DNA of 17,417 bases from Gammaproteobacteria bacterium (GTDB lineage: Bacteria; Pseudomonadota; Gammaproteobacteria; Xanthomonadales; Xanthomonadaceae). The stretch is taken from the NCBI GenBank assembly GCA_030431185.1, contig JAUIJO010000034.1:1-17417 (forward strand), given 5' to 3'. The notes under the pieces were generated by a model. That model saw only the letters and a list, made by a program, of their open reading frames with translations, ran no database searches and was not told the origin of the DNA. Position 1 is the stretch's first letter. Every line of letters starts with the position of its first letter. Positions 1-7,672 of the stretch are shown here, in pieces. Both the position numbers and the translations under genes were made by a program.

Positions 1-18
1 GCCGAAGCGATCGCCTGA
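1..18 (+). CDS. ccoN: 3' end of probable ccoN (cbb3 oxidase subunit I), partial
   Basis: Five sense codons (A-E-A-I-A) and a TGA stop lie in one open frame entering from the left edge. The stop is 10 bases before the ccoO start and overlaps a GAGG ribosome-binding sequence at 17-20. In almost all cbb3 operons ccoN, the heme-copper catalytic subunit, lies directly upstream of ccoO. The identity is inferred from that order alone, because five residues carry no family signal. Confidence 0.55.
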   Translation, partial: AEAIA

Positions 19-28
19 GGACCGACGG

Positions 29-646
29 ATGAGCCATTCCCACGAGAAAGTCGAGACCAACGTCGGCCTGATGGCCGTGCTGATCGCGGTGGCGGTGTCG
101 TTCGGCGGCCTGGCCGAGATCGTGCCGCTGATGTACCAGGCCGAGACGATCGAGCCGCTGCCGGGCGTGAAGCCCTATCCGCCGCTCGAGCTGGCGGGCC
201 GCGACGTCTACATCCGCGAAGGCTGCTACAACTGCCACTCGCAGATGGTGCGCACGCTGCGCTTCGAGACCGAACGCTACGGCCATTATTCGCTCGCCGG
301 CGAGTCGGTCTACGACCGTCCGTTCCAGTGGGGCAGCAAGCGCACCGGCCCCGACCTGGCCCGCGTCGGTGGCCGTTATTCCGACGACTGGCACCGCGTG
401 CACCTCATCAACCCGCGCGATGTCGTGCCCGAATCCAACATGCCAGGCTTCCCCTGGCTGGCGACGGCGCGCGTCGAAGGCGCGCTGGTCGAGAAGAAGA
501 TGAAGGCGCTGCAGTCGATCGGCGACCCCTACACGGACGAGGAGATCGCCGGCGCCCGGGGTGCCGTCGCGGGCAAGAGCGAGCTGGACGCGGTGGTCGC
601 CTACCTGCAGGGCCTGGGCCGGCACGCGCCGCGGGGAGGCGAGTGA
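29..646 (+). CDS. ccoO: cbb3-type cytochrome c oxidase subunit II (monoheme c)
   Basis: CcoO is the membrane-anchored monoheme cytochrome c subunit of cbb3 oxidase. It passes electrons from CcoP toward the CcoN active site on the periplasmic side. The 205-residue product has the usual family length. An N-terminal anchor helix lies at about residues 12-35, a heme c motif C66-Y-N-C69-H70 is followed by the conserved S-Q-M-V-R, and the likely axial methionine is M138 in N-M-P-G-F-P. A GAGG ribosome-binding site sits 8 bases before ATG 29. The next start, ccoQ, is one base after the stop. Identification is secure. Confidence 0.97.
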   Translation: MSHSHEKVETNVGLMAVLIAVAVSFGGLAEIVPLMYQAETIEPLPGVKPYPPLELAGRDVYIREGCYNCHSQMVRTLRFETERYGHYSLAGESVYDRPFQWGSKRTGPDLARVGGRYSDDWHRVHLINPRDVVPESNMPGFPWLATARVEGALVEKKMKALQSIGDPYTDEEIAGARGAVAGKSELDAVVAYLQGLGRHAPRGGE

Positions 647-647
647 C

Positions 648-806
648 ATGGTCTCCGGCATCGTCACCGTGGTCCTGCTGGTGCTGTTCGTCGGCGGCTG
701 GATCCGCCTGTGGAACCCGCGCCTGAAACCCGAACTCGACGCGGCGGCGCGCCTGCCGCTGGAAGAGGACGCCCCCCTCGAGGCACCTGAGGAGACGCAC
801 CCATGA
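648..806 (+). CDS. ccoQ: cbb3-type oxidase small subunit CcoQ
   Basis: CcoQ is a short single-helix subunit that stabilises the cbb3 complex, notably its association with CcoP. The product is 52 residues with one helix at about 4-22, followed by W-N-P and an acidic, proline-rich cytoplasmic tail. It starts one base after the ccoO stop, and its TGA overlaps the ccoP ATG (ATGA at 803-806), so translation is probably coupled. A longer reading that begins inside ccoO is possible in the same frame, but only the ATG at 648 gives the family length and puts the helix at the N terminus. Confidence 0.93.
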   Translation: MVSGIVTVVLLVLFVGGWIRLWNPRLKPELDAAARLPLEEDAPLEAPEETHP

Positions 807-1750
807 GCGCCGGCTGGTCCTGGTACGTGATCGTACTGATCGCACTGAACATCCTCGGCTGCGTCTGGCTGCTGTGGTGGACCGGCAGGCGCCGTCCGGG
901 CGACCCCGCGCCGACCGACACCAGCCATTACTGGGACGGCGACATCACCGAGTACAACAAGCCGATGCCGAAGTGGTGGATCAACCTCTTCTACATCACC
1001 ATCGTCTTCGCGATCGGCTACCTCCTCTACTACCCGGGGCTCGGCAACCTGCCGGGCATCGGCAAGTGGACCTCGGCCGGCAAGCACCAGCTCGACAAGG
1101 AGCGCTTCGACGCGACGCTGGAAGAGACCTTCCGTCCCTACGTGGGCCAGCCGATCGACGTCATCGCGCGCGATCCCGCCGCAGTCGCGCTCGGACGTTC
1201 CATCTTCAGCAACACCTGCGCCACCTGCCACGGGTCCTCGGCGACGGGCGCGATCGGCTACCCCAACCTCACCGACGACATCTGGCACTGGGGCGGCAGC
1301 CCCGAGCGGATCCTCGAGACGGTGATGCAGGGACGCGAGGGCGTGATGCCCGAATGGGGCAAGGTCCTGACGGGCATGAAGGGCGACAACGCGGTCGACT
1401 ACGTGATCGCCTACGTGCGCACCCTGTCGGACCCGGCATCGATGCAGAACAACTTCATGGCCGCCCAGGGCAAGCCGCTGTACGACGGCGTCTGCGTGGC
1501 CTGCCATGGACCGGACGGCAAGGGCAACCAGGAACTGGGCGCGCCCGACCTCACGGACGACTACTGGATGTACGGCACCAGCAAGGCCAGCCTGTACCAG
1601 ACCATCGCGCATGGCCGCCACGGCGTGATGCCGGCGCATGGCGAGCTGCTCGGCGAGACCCGCTCGCGGCTGGTCGCCGCCTATGTCTGGTCGCTGTCGC
1701 ACGGCGGCGCCGACAACGCCCCCGACGCGGCCGCCGCCGGGGCCCGCTGA
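803..1750 (+). CDS. ccoP: cbb3-type cytochrome c oxidase subunit III (diheme c)
   Basis: CcoP (FixP) is the diheme cytochrome c subunit that receives electrons from soluble or membrane cytochromes. The 315-residue product has the FixP N-terminal region with helices at about 8-27 and 60-79, joined by a conserved stretch with the Y-N-K-P-M-P-K-W-W motif (51-59). Two cytochrome c domains follow: heme motifs C139-A-T-C142-H143 and C231-V-A-C234-H235, each with a downstream G-V-M-P segment supplying a probable axial methionine (M182 and M276). Two N-terminal helices are normal for this diheme form. The start overlaps the ccoQ stop. Confidence 0.97.
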   Translation: MSAGWSWYVIVLIALNILGCVWLLWWTGRRRPGDPAPTDTSHYWDGDITEYNKPMPKWWINLFYITIVFAIGYLLYYPGLGNLPGIGKWTSAGKHQLDKERFDATLEETFRPYVGQPIDVIARDPAAVALGRSIFSNTCATCHGSSATGAIGYPNLTDDIWHWGGSPERILETVMQGREGVMPEWGKVLTGMKGDNAVDYVIAYVRTLSDPASMQNNFMAAQGKPLYDGVCVACHGPDGKGNQELGAPDLTDDYWMYGTSKASLYQTIAHGRHGVMPAHGELLGETRSRLVAAYVWSLSHGGADNAPDAAAAGAR

Positions 1751-1754
1751 CGCC

Positions 1755-2051
1755 ATGCCCGATTTCACCGCCCCGCGCTTCGACCATCCGCCGCGCCCGC
1801 TGGCCCAGCGGATCGGCGCGATCGTCTGGCCGAGCTTCTTCACCGCGTGCGTGTGCACGATGGTCTTCTTCGCCCATGTCGATCCGCTCGAGCTGCGCGA
1901 CCTGACCTTTCCCGGACTCCCGTTGACGCGGGCGGTCGGCTACAGCATCGGCTTCTTCATGTTCTGGCTGGCGACCGCCTCTTCCAGCCTGTTCACCTGG
2001 ATCCTGCTGCGTCCCTCGAGCCGCTACAACAAACCCTTGCCGCCGGAATGA
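1755..2051 (+). CDS. small two-helix membrane protein of the cbb3 operon, unknown function
   Basis: The 98-residue product has two clear hydrophobic helices (about 22-41 and 60-85), a proline- and arginine-containing N-terminal tail and a short polar C terminus ending in R-Y-N-K-P-L-P-P-E. It matches no cbb3 subunit or assembly factor that I can name: it has no heme motif, no CxxC and no FixH features. It starts 4 bases after the ccoP stop and ends 24 bases before ccoG, so it is surely co-transcribed. ATG 1755 is preferred because the alternative upstream start lies inside ccoP. My recollection is that uncharacterised genes of this kind occur at this position in Xanthomonadaceae; that needs a search. 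A role as an accessory subunit or assembly factor is inference from context only. Confidence 0.85.
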   Translation: MPDFTAPRFDHPPRPLAQRIGAIVWPSFFTACVCTMVFFAHVDPLELRDLTFPGLPLTRAVGYSIGFFMFWLATASSSLFTWILLRPSSRYNKPLPPE

Positions 2052-2074
2052 CGGCACGGGAATGAGCGTTGCCC

Positions 2075-3610
2075 ATGACTGAGAAGATCCCCATCGACCT
2101 GCTGGACGACGGCGGCAGCGCGCTTTACGTCAGCGAAAGGAAGGTCTACCCGCGCGACGTCGACGGGCGCCTGCAGCGGCTGCGCAAGATCGCCGTGGTC
2201 GTCCTGCTCGGCATGTTCTACCTCTTCCCCTGGCTGTCCTGGGATGGACGCCAGGCGGTGCTGTTCGACCTGCCGGCGCGCAAGTTCTATGTCTTCGGAC
2301 TGAACTTCTGGCCGCAGGACTTCATCTTCCTGGCCATGCTGCTGGTCATCGCCGGCATGGCGCTGTTCTTTTTCACCACGCTCGCCGGGCGCCTGTGGTG
2401 CGGCTACGCCTGTCCGCAGACGGTGTGGACCGAGGTATTCCTGTGGATCGAACAATGGACCGAGGGCGACCGGGCCAGGCGGATGAAGCTCGACGCGGGG
2501 CCCTGGACCCGCGACAAGTGGGTCCGAAAGGGCGGCAAGCATGTGTTGTGGCTGGTGTTCGCGCTGTGGACGGGCTTCACCTTCACCGGCTTCTTCACCC
2601 CGATCCGCGACCTCGCCGCGCGCGCGCCGCTGGGCTGGGGCGCGTGGGAGCTGTTCTGGGTGCTGTTCTACGCGCTGGCCACGTGGGGCAACGCGGGTTT
2701 CCTTCGCGAGCAGGTCTGCAAGTACATGTGCCCGTATGCGCGCTTCCAGAGCGCCATGTTCGATCGCAACACCCTGCTGATCGCCTACGACCCGATGCGT
2801 GGCGAGCCGCGCGGGCCCCGCAAGCGGGGCATGGCGAGCGTGCTGGAACGCGCCCGTGGCCTGCTCCCGCTCGACGCCGCGATCGACTACGTGTTCCGCT
2901 TCGCCCATGCCCAGCAGAAGGTGGCGAGCGCCGGCACGACGTCCTTCGTGGACGTGGGACTGAAGGCCGAACCGCTGCCGAAGTTCGAAGCGGAGCAACT
3001 GGGGGACTGCATCGACTGCACCATGTGCGTGCAGGTCTGCCCGACCGGCATCGACATCCGCAACGGCCTGCAGATCGAGTGCATCGCCTGCGGCGCATGC
3101 ATCGATGCCTGCGACCAGGTCATGGACAAGATGAACTACCCGCGGGGCCTGATCCGCTACTCGACACAGAACGCCATCGACGGGAAGCCTTCCCGCATCC
3201 TGCGTCCGCGCGTGTTCGTCTACGGGCTGCTGCTTGCCTGCCTGTGCGCGGCCTGGGCCTGGGGCGTCACCCACCGCAGCCCGCTGATCGCCGAGGTCCT
3301 GCGCGACCGCAACGCCCTGTACCGCGAGGTCGCGGACGGGCGGATCGAGAATGGCTACACGCTCAAGCTGGTCAACAAGACCGTGGAACCGCAGCGATAC
3401 ACGGTGTCGCTGCAGGCACCGGATGGAATCGAGCTCGTGGGCGGCGAGCGCCTCGTGGAGGCCGCCGCCGAGCAGGTGCTCGAAGTGCCCCTGACACTGG
3501 CATCGGACGCATCGGCAAGGGGCCGGCAGGCGGTGAGCTTCAGCGTCGAGGCACTCGATGGCAGCGCCCGCGAAGACGTGGACTCCAGCTTCTTCGGGCC
3601 GGTCGAATGA
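2075..3610 (+). CDS. ccoG: cytochrome c oxidase accessory protein CcoG (FixG)
   Basis: CcoG is a polyferredoxin-like membrane protein needed for cbb3 assembly; in other bacteria it works in the copper-handling pathway as a cupric reductase. The 511-residue product has membrane helices at about 38-55, 82-103, 156-175, 188-206 and 380-398. It carries cysteine pairs C109/C113 and C215/C219, and a two-cluster ferredoxin domain (C312, C315, C318, C322 and C336, C339, C342, C346). A periplasmic immunoglobulin-like C-terminal domain follows at about 400-511. About 50 residues (253-305) between the last helix and the ferredoxin domain appear extra compared with typical CcoG. ATG 2075 is chosen; an in-frame TTG at 2069 has a better-spaced GGGA and is possible. 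The stop overlaps the ccoH start. Confidence 0.95.
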   Translation: MTEKIPIDLLDDGGSALYVSERKVYPRDVDGRLQRLRKIAVVVLLGMFYLFPWLSWDGRQAVLFDLPARKFYVFGLNFWPQDFIFLAMLLVIAGMALFFFTTLAGRLWCGYACPQTVWTEVFLWIEQWTEGDRARRMKLDAGPWTRDKWVRKGGKHVLWLVFALWTGFTFTGFFTPIRDLAARAPLGWGAWELFWVLFYALATWGNAGFLREQVCKYMCPYARFQSAMFDRNTLLIAYDPMRGEPRGPRKRGMASVLERARGLLPLDAAIDYVFRFAHAQQKVASAGTTSFVDVGLKAEPLPKFEAEQLGDCIDCTMCVQVCPTGIDIRNGLQIECIACGACIDACDQVMDKMNYPRGLIRYSTQNAIDGKPSRILRPRVFVYGLLLACLCAAWAWGVTHRSPLIAEVLRDRNALYREVADGRIENGYTLKLVNKTVEPQRYTVSLQAPDGIELVGGERLVEAAAEQVLEVPLTLASDASARGRQAVSFSVEALDGSAREDVDSSFFGPVE

Positions 3611-4197
3611 AGCCGCGCCACCCCTTTCGCGAACCCATGGTCTGGCTGGTCGTCGGCCTGCCCGTGCTGGCCGTCGTCGCCGGCATCGCCCTGCTGGTGA
3701 TCGCCACCCGCAGCGGCAGCAGCGATGCCGTCATCGATACGGTGGAACGCACGGCGCAGGTCCAGACCGCGGAGCTGGGGCCGGACGCCCGGGCCGGTGC
3801 GCTCAAACTGTCGGCGGTACTGCAGGTGGACGGGCAACGCCTGCGCCTGCTCCCCGCGAGCGGCGACTGGGTGATCGACACCACCGGTTCGCGTGGCGAC
3901 GAGGGCGACGGGACCGCGCCCGACGCGCCCACGTCGGCGAGTCGCCGGCGCGATGCCACCGCGCATGGACAGATCCTGCAACTGGTGCTCTCCCATCCCG
4001 CCGACGCCGGCCAGGACCTGCACCTGCGTTTGCAGCCCGAGCCCCTCGGCTGGGGCGTCGACCTGCCCGCTCCGCTCGACGACGGCCACGACTGGCTGCT
4101 GCAGCTCACGCCGGCGGACGCGTCGTGGCGGCTGCATGGTCGCCTGCTCGCCGGCCAGCGCGCCGCGCGCCTAGGGCCGTCGCTGGCGGAGGAGTGA
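3607..4197 (+). CDS. ccoH: FixH/CcoH family assembly protein
   Basis: FixH/CcoH proteins are single-pass membrane proteins that bind and help mature the cbb3 complex. The 196-residue product has a short basic N terminus, one helix at about 11-34 and a long periplasmic domain ending in a segment (about 148-185) with the family pattern of a tryptophan followed by beta strands. It lies exactly at the FixH position between CcoG and CcoI. The ATG overlaps the ccoG TGA (ATGA at 3607-3610). A polar, low-complexity stretch at residues 91-120 looks like an inserted loop. Position and topology are stronger evidence than motifs, because this family is poorly conserved. Confidence 0.85.
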   Translation: MKPRHPFREPMVWLVVGLPVLAVVAGIALLVIATRSGSSDAVIDTVERTAQVQTAELGPDARAGALKLSAVLQVDGQRLRLLPASGDWVIDTTGSRGDEGDGTAPDAPTSASRRRDATAHGQILQLVLSHPADAGQDLHLRLQPEPLGWGVDLPAPLDDGHDWLLQLTPADASWRLHGRLLAGQRAARLGPSLAEE

Positions 4198-4202
4198 GGG
4201 CG

Positions 4203-6674
4203 GTGGACGCGCCGGTCCGCGATGCCGCGTGCTACCACTGCGGCGACGACCTGGTCGAACGCGGCCATCGCCGGGATGTCGTGGACGCCGAAGTGGCCGG
4301 TACGCGGCGACGCTTCTGCTGCACCGGCTGTGCGGCGGCGGCGCAATGGATCGACAGCGCCCACCTGGACGACTACTACCGCCTGCGTTCGGCCCCGGCC
4401 GGCCGGGTGGGCGCCGAGCTGCCGGATTTCGCCGCATTCGATCGCGACAGCGTGCTGGCCGAACATGGCCGCGCCATCGAAGGCGGCCGCGAGGTCACCG
4501 TCCTGACCGATGCGATGCGTTGCGCTGCGTGCGCCTGGTTGATCGATCGCGCCCTGCGGCAGGCGCCCGGGGTGCTCGACGTCACGGCCAATGCCGTGAC
4601 CGGACGGATCCGGCTGGCCTGGGACCCGGACGTGACCCGCCTGTCCTCGCTCATGTCGCGACTCGCCGCCCTCGGTTACCGGCCCTGGCTGGCCACGGGA
4701 GAAGCGCGCGAGCAGGCGCGCCGGCGCGAGCGTCGTCGCTGGCTTCTCCGCCTGGGCGTGGCAGGCCTCGGCGCCATGCAGGCGATGATGCTGGCGGAGG
4801 CGCTGTACCTGGACACGGAACAGACGATGTCCCTGGCCACGCGCGACTTCTTCCGCTGGCTGACCTTCCTCGTCTCCACGCCGGTCGTCTTCTACTCCGG
4901 CTGGCCCTTCCTGGAAGGCATGTGGCGCGAGCTGCGCGGCCGGCAGCCGGGCATGGACACGCTGATCGCCAGCTCGACCCTCGTCGCCTATTTCGCCAGC
5001 CTGTTCGAGACCGTCCGCGGCGGCGTCCACGTCTGGTACGACGCGGCGGTGATGTTCGTCCTGCTCCTGCTGGTCGCGCGCGTGCTCGACCAGCGTGCGC
5101 GCGGCATCGCGAGCGCGCAGGTCGACGCACTGGCGCGCGCGCGCCCGGCACTGGCCACGCGTGAATGCCCCGATGCCGCCACCGGCACGACCCGGCTCGA
5201 GCAGGTCGCGCTTGCCGACCTCGCGCCCGGCGACATCGTGCGCGTCGCACCGGGCGAAGCCGTGCCCGCCGACGGTGAACTGCTCGACGCCGGATCGGCC
5301 TTCGACGAAGCCCTGCTCACCGGCGAAGCCGAACCCGTGCCCAGGCGCCCCGGCGAGACGGTGCTGGCCGGCAGCCATTGCCGCGACACCCCCGCGCGCA
5401 TCCGCCTGGTCCGCACCGGCAGCGACACCCGGCTCTCGCAGCTCACGCGCCTGGTCGACCAGGCGCAGGCGGCTCGGCCGCGCCTGGCACGGGTCACCGA
5501 CCGTATCGCCAGTCGCTTCGTGGCGATGCTGCTGCTCGCCGCGGTCGGCGTGTACGCCTGGTGGCACGTCCACGACCCCTCGCGGGCGCTCGAAGTCACC
5601 CTTGCCGTGCTCGTCGTCAGCTGCCCCTGCGCCCTGTCGCTGGCCGTCCCCGCGGCCCTGACCAGCGCCCACGGCGCGCTCGCGCGCATGGGCGTGCTCG
5701 CGCTGCGCGGGGACGCACTGGACACGCTCGCCCGCGCCGACCGCATCGTGTTCGACAAGACCGGCACCCTCGGCGATGGCCGGCCGCGGCTGGACGAGGT
5801 GCAGGTGTTCGAGGCGATGGATGCCGCATCCGCACTGCAGGTGGCGGCGGCGTTGGAGCGCGACAGCCGGCATCCGCTGGCCCGGGCATTCGCCCACGTC
5901 GAGGGAGCGCCCGACGCCACATCGACACGCCTGCACCCGGGCAACGGCCTGCAGGGCGTCGTCGAGGGCCGAACCTGGTACCTGGGCCGAAGTGGATTCG
6001 CGGGCGGCCGGCACGATGACGACGACGGGCTCTGGCTGGGCGACGGCCGCACTGCCTTCGCGCGTTTCCGCATCCGCGAAATGCCGCGCGGCGACGCCGC
6101 GACCGCGCTCGAGGGACTGCGCGCGCTGGGACTTCGCGTGGAGATCTGCAGCGGCGACGCGCCTGCGGCGGTCGAGCGGTTTGCCCAGGCGCTCGCCGTG
6201 GACGATGCGCGTGCCCGGCAGTCGCCCGAACAGAAGCTGGCGCGTGTCCGCCAGGCGCAGGCGGAGGGACACGTGGTGGCGATGGTCGGCGACGGCCTCA
6301 ACGACGCGCCGGTACTGGCCGGCGCCGACGTGTCGCTGGCCATGGCCGATGGCGCCGCGCTGGCGCAGCGCGCCGCCGACTTCGTGGTCACCAGCCCTTC
6401 GCTGGCCCGCATCCCCCAGGCGGTGGCGCTGGCCCGGCGTACGCGCGCCGTCGTCCGCCAGAACCTCGCCTGGGCGCTGGGCTACAACCTGCTGGCCCTG
6501 CCACTCGCGGCCACCGGCCACGTCACCCCGTGGATGGCGGCCCTGGGAATGGCGCTATCCTCGTTGCTGGTGACGCTCAACGCCCTCCGCCTGGCCCGGC
6601 CGCACGCCGCGACCGCGGCGCGGGGGGAACGGGCCGCCATCCTGACCGGATCCGCGAGGCCTTCCCGCCCATGA
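4203..6674 (+). CDS. ccoI: P1B-type copper-translocating ATPase CcoI (FixI)
   Basis: CcoI pumps copper across the inner membrane for the CcoN CuB centre and is essential for cbb3 assembly. The 823-residue product begins with a cysteine-rich metal-binding module (C10, C13, C39, C40, C43) typical of FixI-type ATPases, then a heavy-metal-associated domain with C107-A-A-C110. It has the T-G-E actuator motif (373-375), the C474-P-C transport motif, D518-K-T-G-T phosphorylation site, H557-P, G-D-G-L-N-D (696-701), Y761-N and M783-xx-S-S in the final helices. The start is the GTG at 4203, five bases after the ccoH stop; no in-frame ATG precedes the first cysteine pair. The stop overlaps the ccoS start. 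Confidence 0.96.
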   Translation: MDAPVRDAACYHCGDDLVERGHRRDVVDAEVAGTRRRFCCTGCAAAAQWIDSAHLDDYYRLRSAPAGRVGAELPDFAAFDRDSVLAEHGRAIEGGREVTVLTDAMRCAACAWLIDRALRQAPGVLDVTANAVTGRIRLAWDPDVTRLSSLMSRLAALGYRPWLATGEAREQARRRERRRWLLRLGVAGLGAMQAMMLAEALYLDTEQTMSLATRDFFRWLTFLVSTPVVFYSGWPFLEGMWRELRGRQPGMDTLIASSTLVAYFASLFETVRGGVHVWYDAAVMFVLLLLVARVLDQRARGIASAQVDALARARPALATRECPDAATGTTRLEQVALADLAPGDIVRVAPGEAVPADGELLDAGSAFDEALLTGEAEPVPRRPGETVLAGSHCRDTPARIRLVRTGSDTRLSQLTRLVDQAQAARPRLARVTDRIASRFVAMLLLAAVGVYAWWHVHDPSRALEVTLAVLVVSCPCALSLAVPAALTSAHGALARMGVLALRGDALDTLARADRIVFDKTGTLGDGRPRLDEVQVFEAMDAASALQVAAALERDSRHPLARAFAHVEGAPDATSTRLHPGNGLQGVVEGRTWYLGRSGFAGGRHDDDDGLWLGDGRTAFARFRIREMPRGDAATALEGLRALGLRVEICSGDAPAAVERFAQALAVDDARARQSPEQKLARVRQAQAEGHVVAMVGDGLNDAPVLAGADVSLAMADGAALAQRAADFVVTSPSLARIPQAVALARRTRAVVRQNLAWALGYNLLALPLAATGHVTPWMAALGMALSSLLVTLNALRLARPHAATAARGERAAILTGSARPSRP

Positions 6675-6883
6675 CCGTGCTGCTACTGCTCATCCCGTTG
6701 AGCCTCGGCCTGCTGGTCGCGGCGATCTGGGCCTTCGTGTGGGCGGTGCGCAAGGGACAGTTCGATGATCTCGACACCCCGGCACTCGACATCCTGCGCG
6801 ACGACCCGGAGCCGCGCCGCCGCGGCGAGGCGGACGGCGCGGCGGCCTCGCCGCCCCACGACGGGCGCGACGAGGCACGCTGA
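6671..6883 (+). CDS. ccoS: cbb3-type oxidase assembly protein CcoS
   Basis: CcoS is a small single-helix protein required for cofactor insertion into cbb3 oxidase. The 70-residue product has a helix at about 3-25, directly followed by the family signature V-R-K-G-Q-F-D-D-L-D-T-P-A and an alanine-, arginine- and acid-rich tail. Its ATG overlaps the ccoI stop (ATGA at 6671-6674). The next gene starts two bases after its stop. Confidence 0.95.
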   Translation: MTVLLLLIPLSLGLLVAAIWAFVWAVRKGQFDDLDTPALDILRDDPEPRRRGEADGAAASPPHDGRDEAR

Positions 6884-6885
6884 GC

Positions 6886-7632
6886 ATGCCGATCGACTGG
6901 CTGACGATCGGGGCGGCGCTGCTCAGCGGACTGCTGGGCGGCCTGCACTGCGCGGCCATGTGCGGTGGCATCGCGACCGGGTTCCCGGCGATGCAGGGCG
7001 TGGCGGCATTGCCGGTCCGGGCCACCTGGGGCCCCGCGCTGGATGCCAACCTCGGGCGCGTCGGCGGGTATGTGGTCGCCGGGGCCATCGCCGGCGGGCT
7101 CGGGCAGGGCATCGTCCAGGTCGCCCGCCTGGACGGCCTGGCGCTGGGGCTTCGCATGCTGGTGGGGGCGGTGCTGGTGCTGGTCGCGCTCCGACTGCTG
7201 GACCGCCGGGGCCGTCTGGCCTTCCTGGCACGCATCGGTCAGGGATTCTGGCAACGCATGCGCCCCCTGCAGCGGCGATTGCTGCCCGCCAACACGCGGC
7301 CACGCCGCTTGGCGCTCGGACTGCTCTGGGGCTGGCTTCCCTGTGGCCTGAGCACGACCCTGCTGCTGGCCGCCTGGCTGCAGGCCGATGCCGTCAATGG
7401 CGCGCTGACGATGGCGGCATTCGGCCTGGGCACGCTGCCGGTCATGCTGCCCCTGACCTGGTCAGGCGCGCACGTCGCCCAGCACCTGAAGGACCCGAGG
7501 TGGCGCATCCCGGCCGCACTCATCGTCCTCGCCGCTGGCCTGCTTACCCTGGGCGCCCCCTGGTTGATGCAGGTCCCCGCCCTGCATGGACTGCTGGCCG
7601 CGCTGGGCTGCGGTAGCCTGCCGGGCAGCTGA
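6886..7632 (+). CDS. TauE/SafE (DsbD_2-like) family membrane protein
   Basis: The 248-residue polytopic protein has the signature of the sulfite exporter TauE/SafE or cytochrome biogenesis DsbD_2 group that commonly closes cbb3 assembly operons. The first helix contains G-G-L-H-C22-A-A-M-C26-G-G, and a second conserved point is W150-L-P-C153-G. Around six helices can be counted (about 6-33, 57-78, 85-105, 141-163, 168-188, 205-247 in part). The paired half-domain cysteines suggest metal or thiol chemistry rather than sulfite export; a role in copper or redox support for cbb3 maturation is inferred from position. It starts two bases after ccoS and is probably the last gene of the operon. Confidence 0.88.
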   Translation: MPIDWLTIGAALLSGLLGGLHCAAMCGGIATGFPAMQGVAALPVRATWGPALDANLGRVGGYVVAGAIAGGLGQGIVQVARLDGLALGLRMLVGAVLVLVALRLLDRRGRLAFLARIGQGFWQRMRPLQRRLLPANTRPRRLALGLLWGWLPCGLSTTLLLAAWLQADAVNGALTMAAFGLGTLPVMLPLTWSGAHVAQHLKDPRWRIPAALIVLAAGLLTLGAPWLMQVPALHGLLAALGCGSLPGS

Positions 7633-7672
7633 GCCACCGGCGCTGGCCGCCGCGACAGACACCCCGGCTCAG
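7629..7672. terminator. inverted repeat spanning both convergent stop codons
   Basis: CTGAGCC at 7629-7635 is a perfect 7-base complement of GGCTCAG at 7666-7672, with a GC-rich 30-base spacer containing smaller complementary pieces. The TGA stop of the TauE-like gene (7630-7632) lies in one arm and the stop of the FNR gene (7669-7671) in the other. There is no T-run, so intrinsic termination is only a guess. Confidence 0.35.

Noticed and set aside
2069..2074. TTG start for CcoG at 2069
   Set aside because: It adds only two residues; the ATG at 2075 is the simpler choice, although the TTG has better ribosome-binding spacing and remains possible.
4539..4552. FNR-box-like TTGAT half-site
   Set aside because: It is inside ccoI, and the second half-site does not match ATCAA. 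No full FNR box was found in the window; the relevant promoter would be upstream of ccoN.
3540..6521. 993-codon open frame on the - strand opposite ccoG, ccoH and ccoI
   Set aside because: It is a GC-driven mirror of the ccoI reading frame: low-complexity Arg/Ala/Gly/His-rich protein, no motifs, while the + strand shows complete FixI and CcoG motifs.
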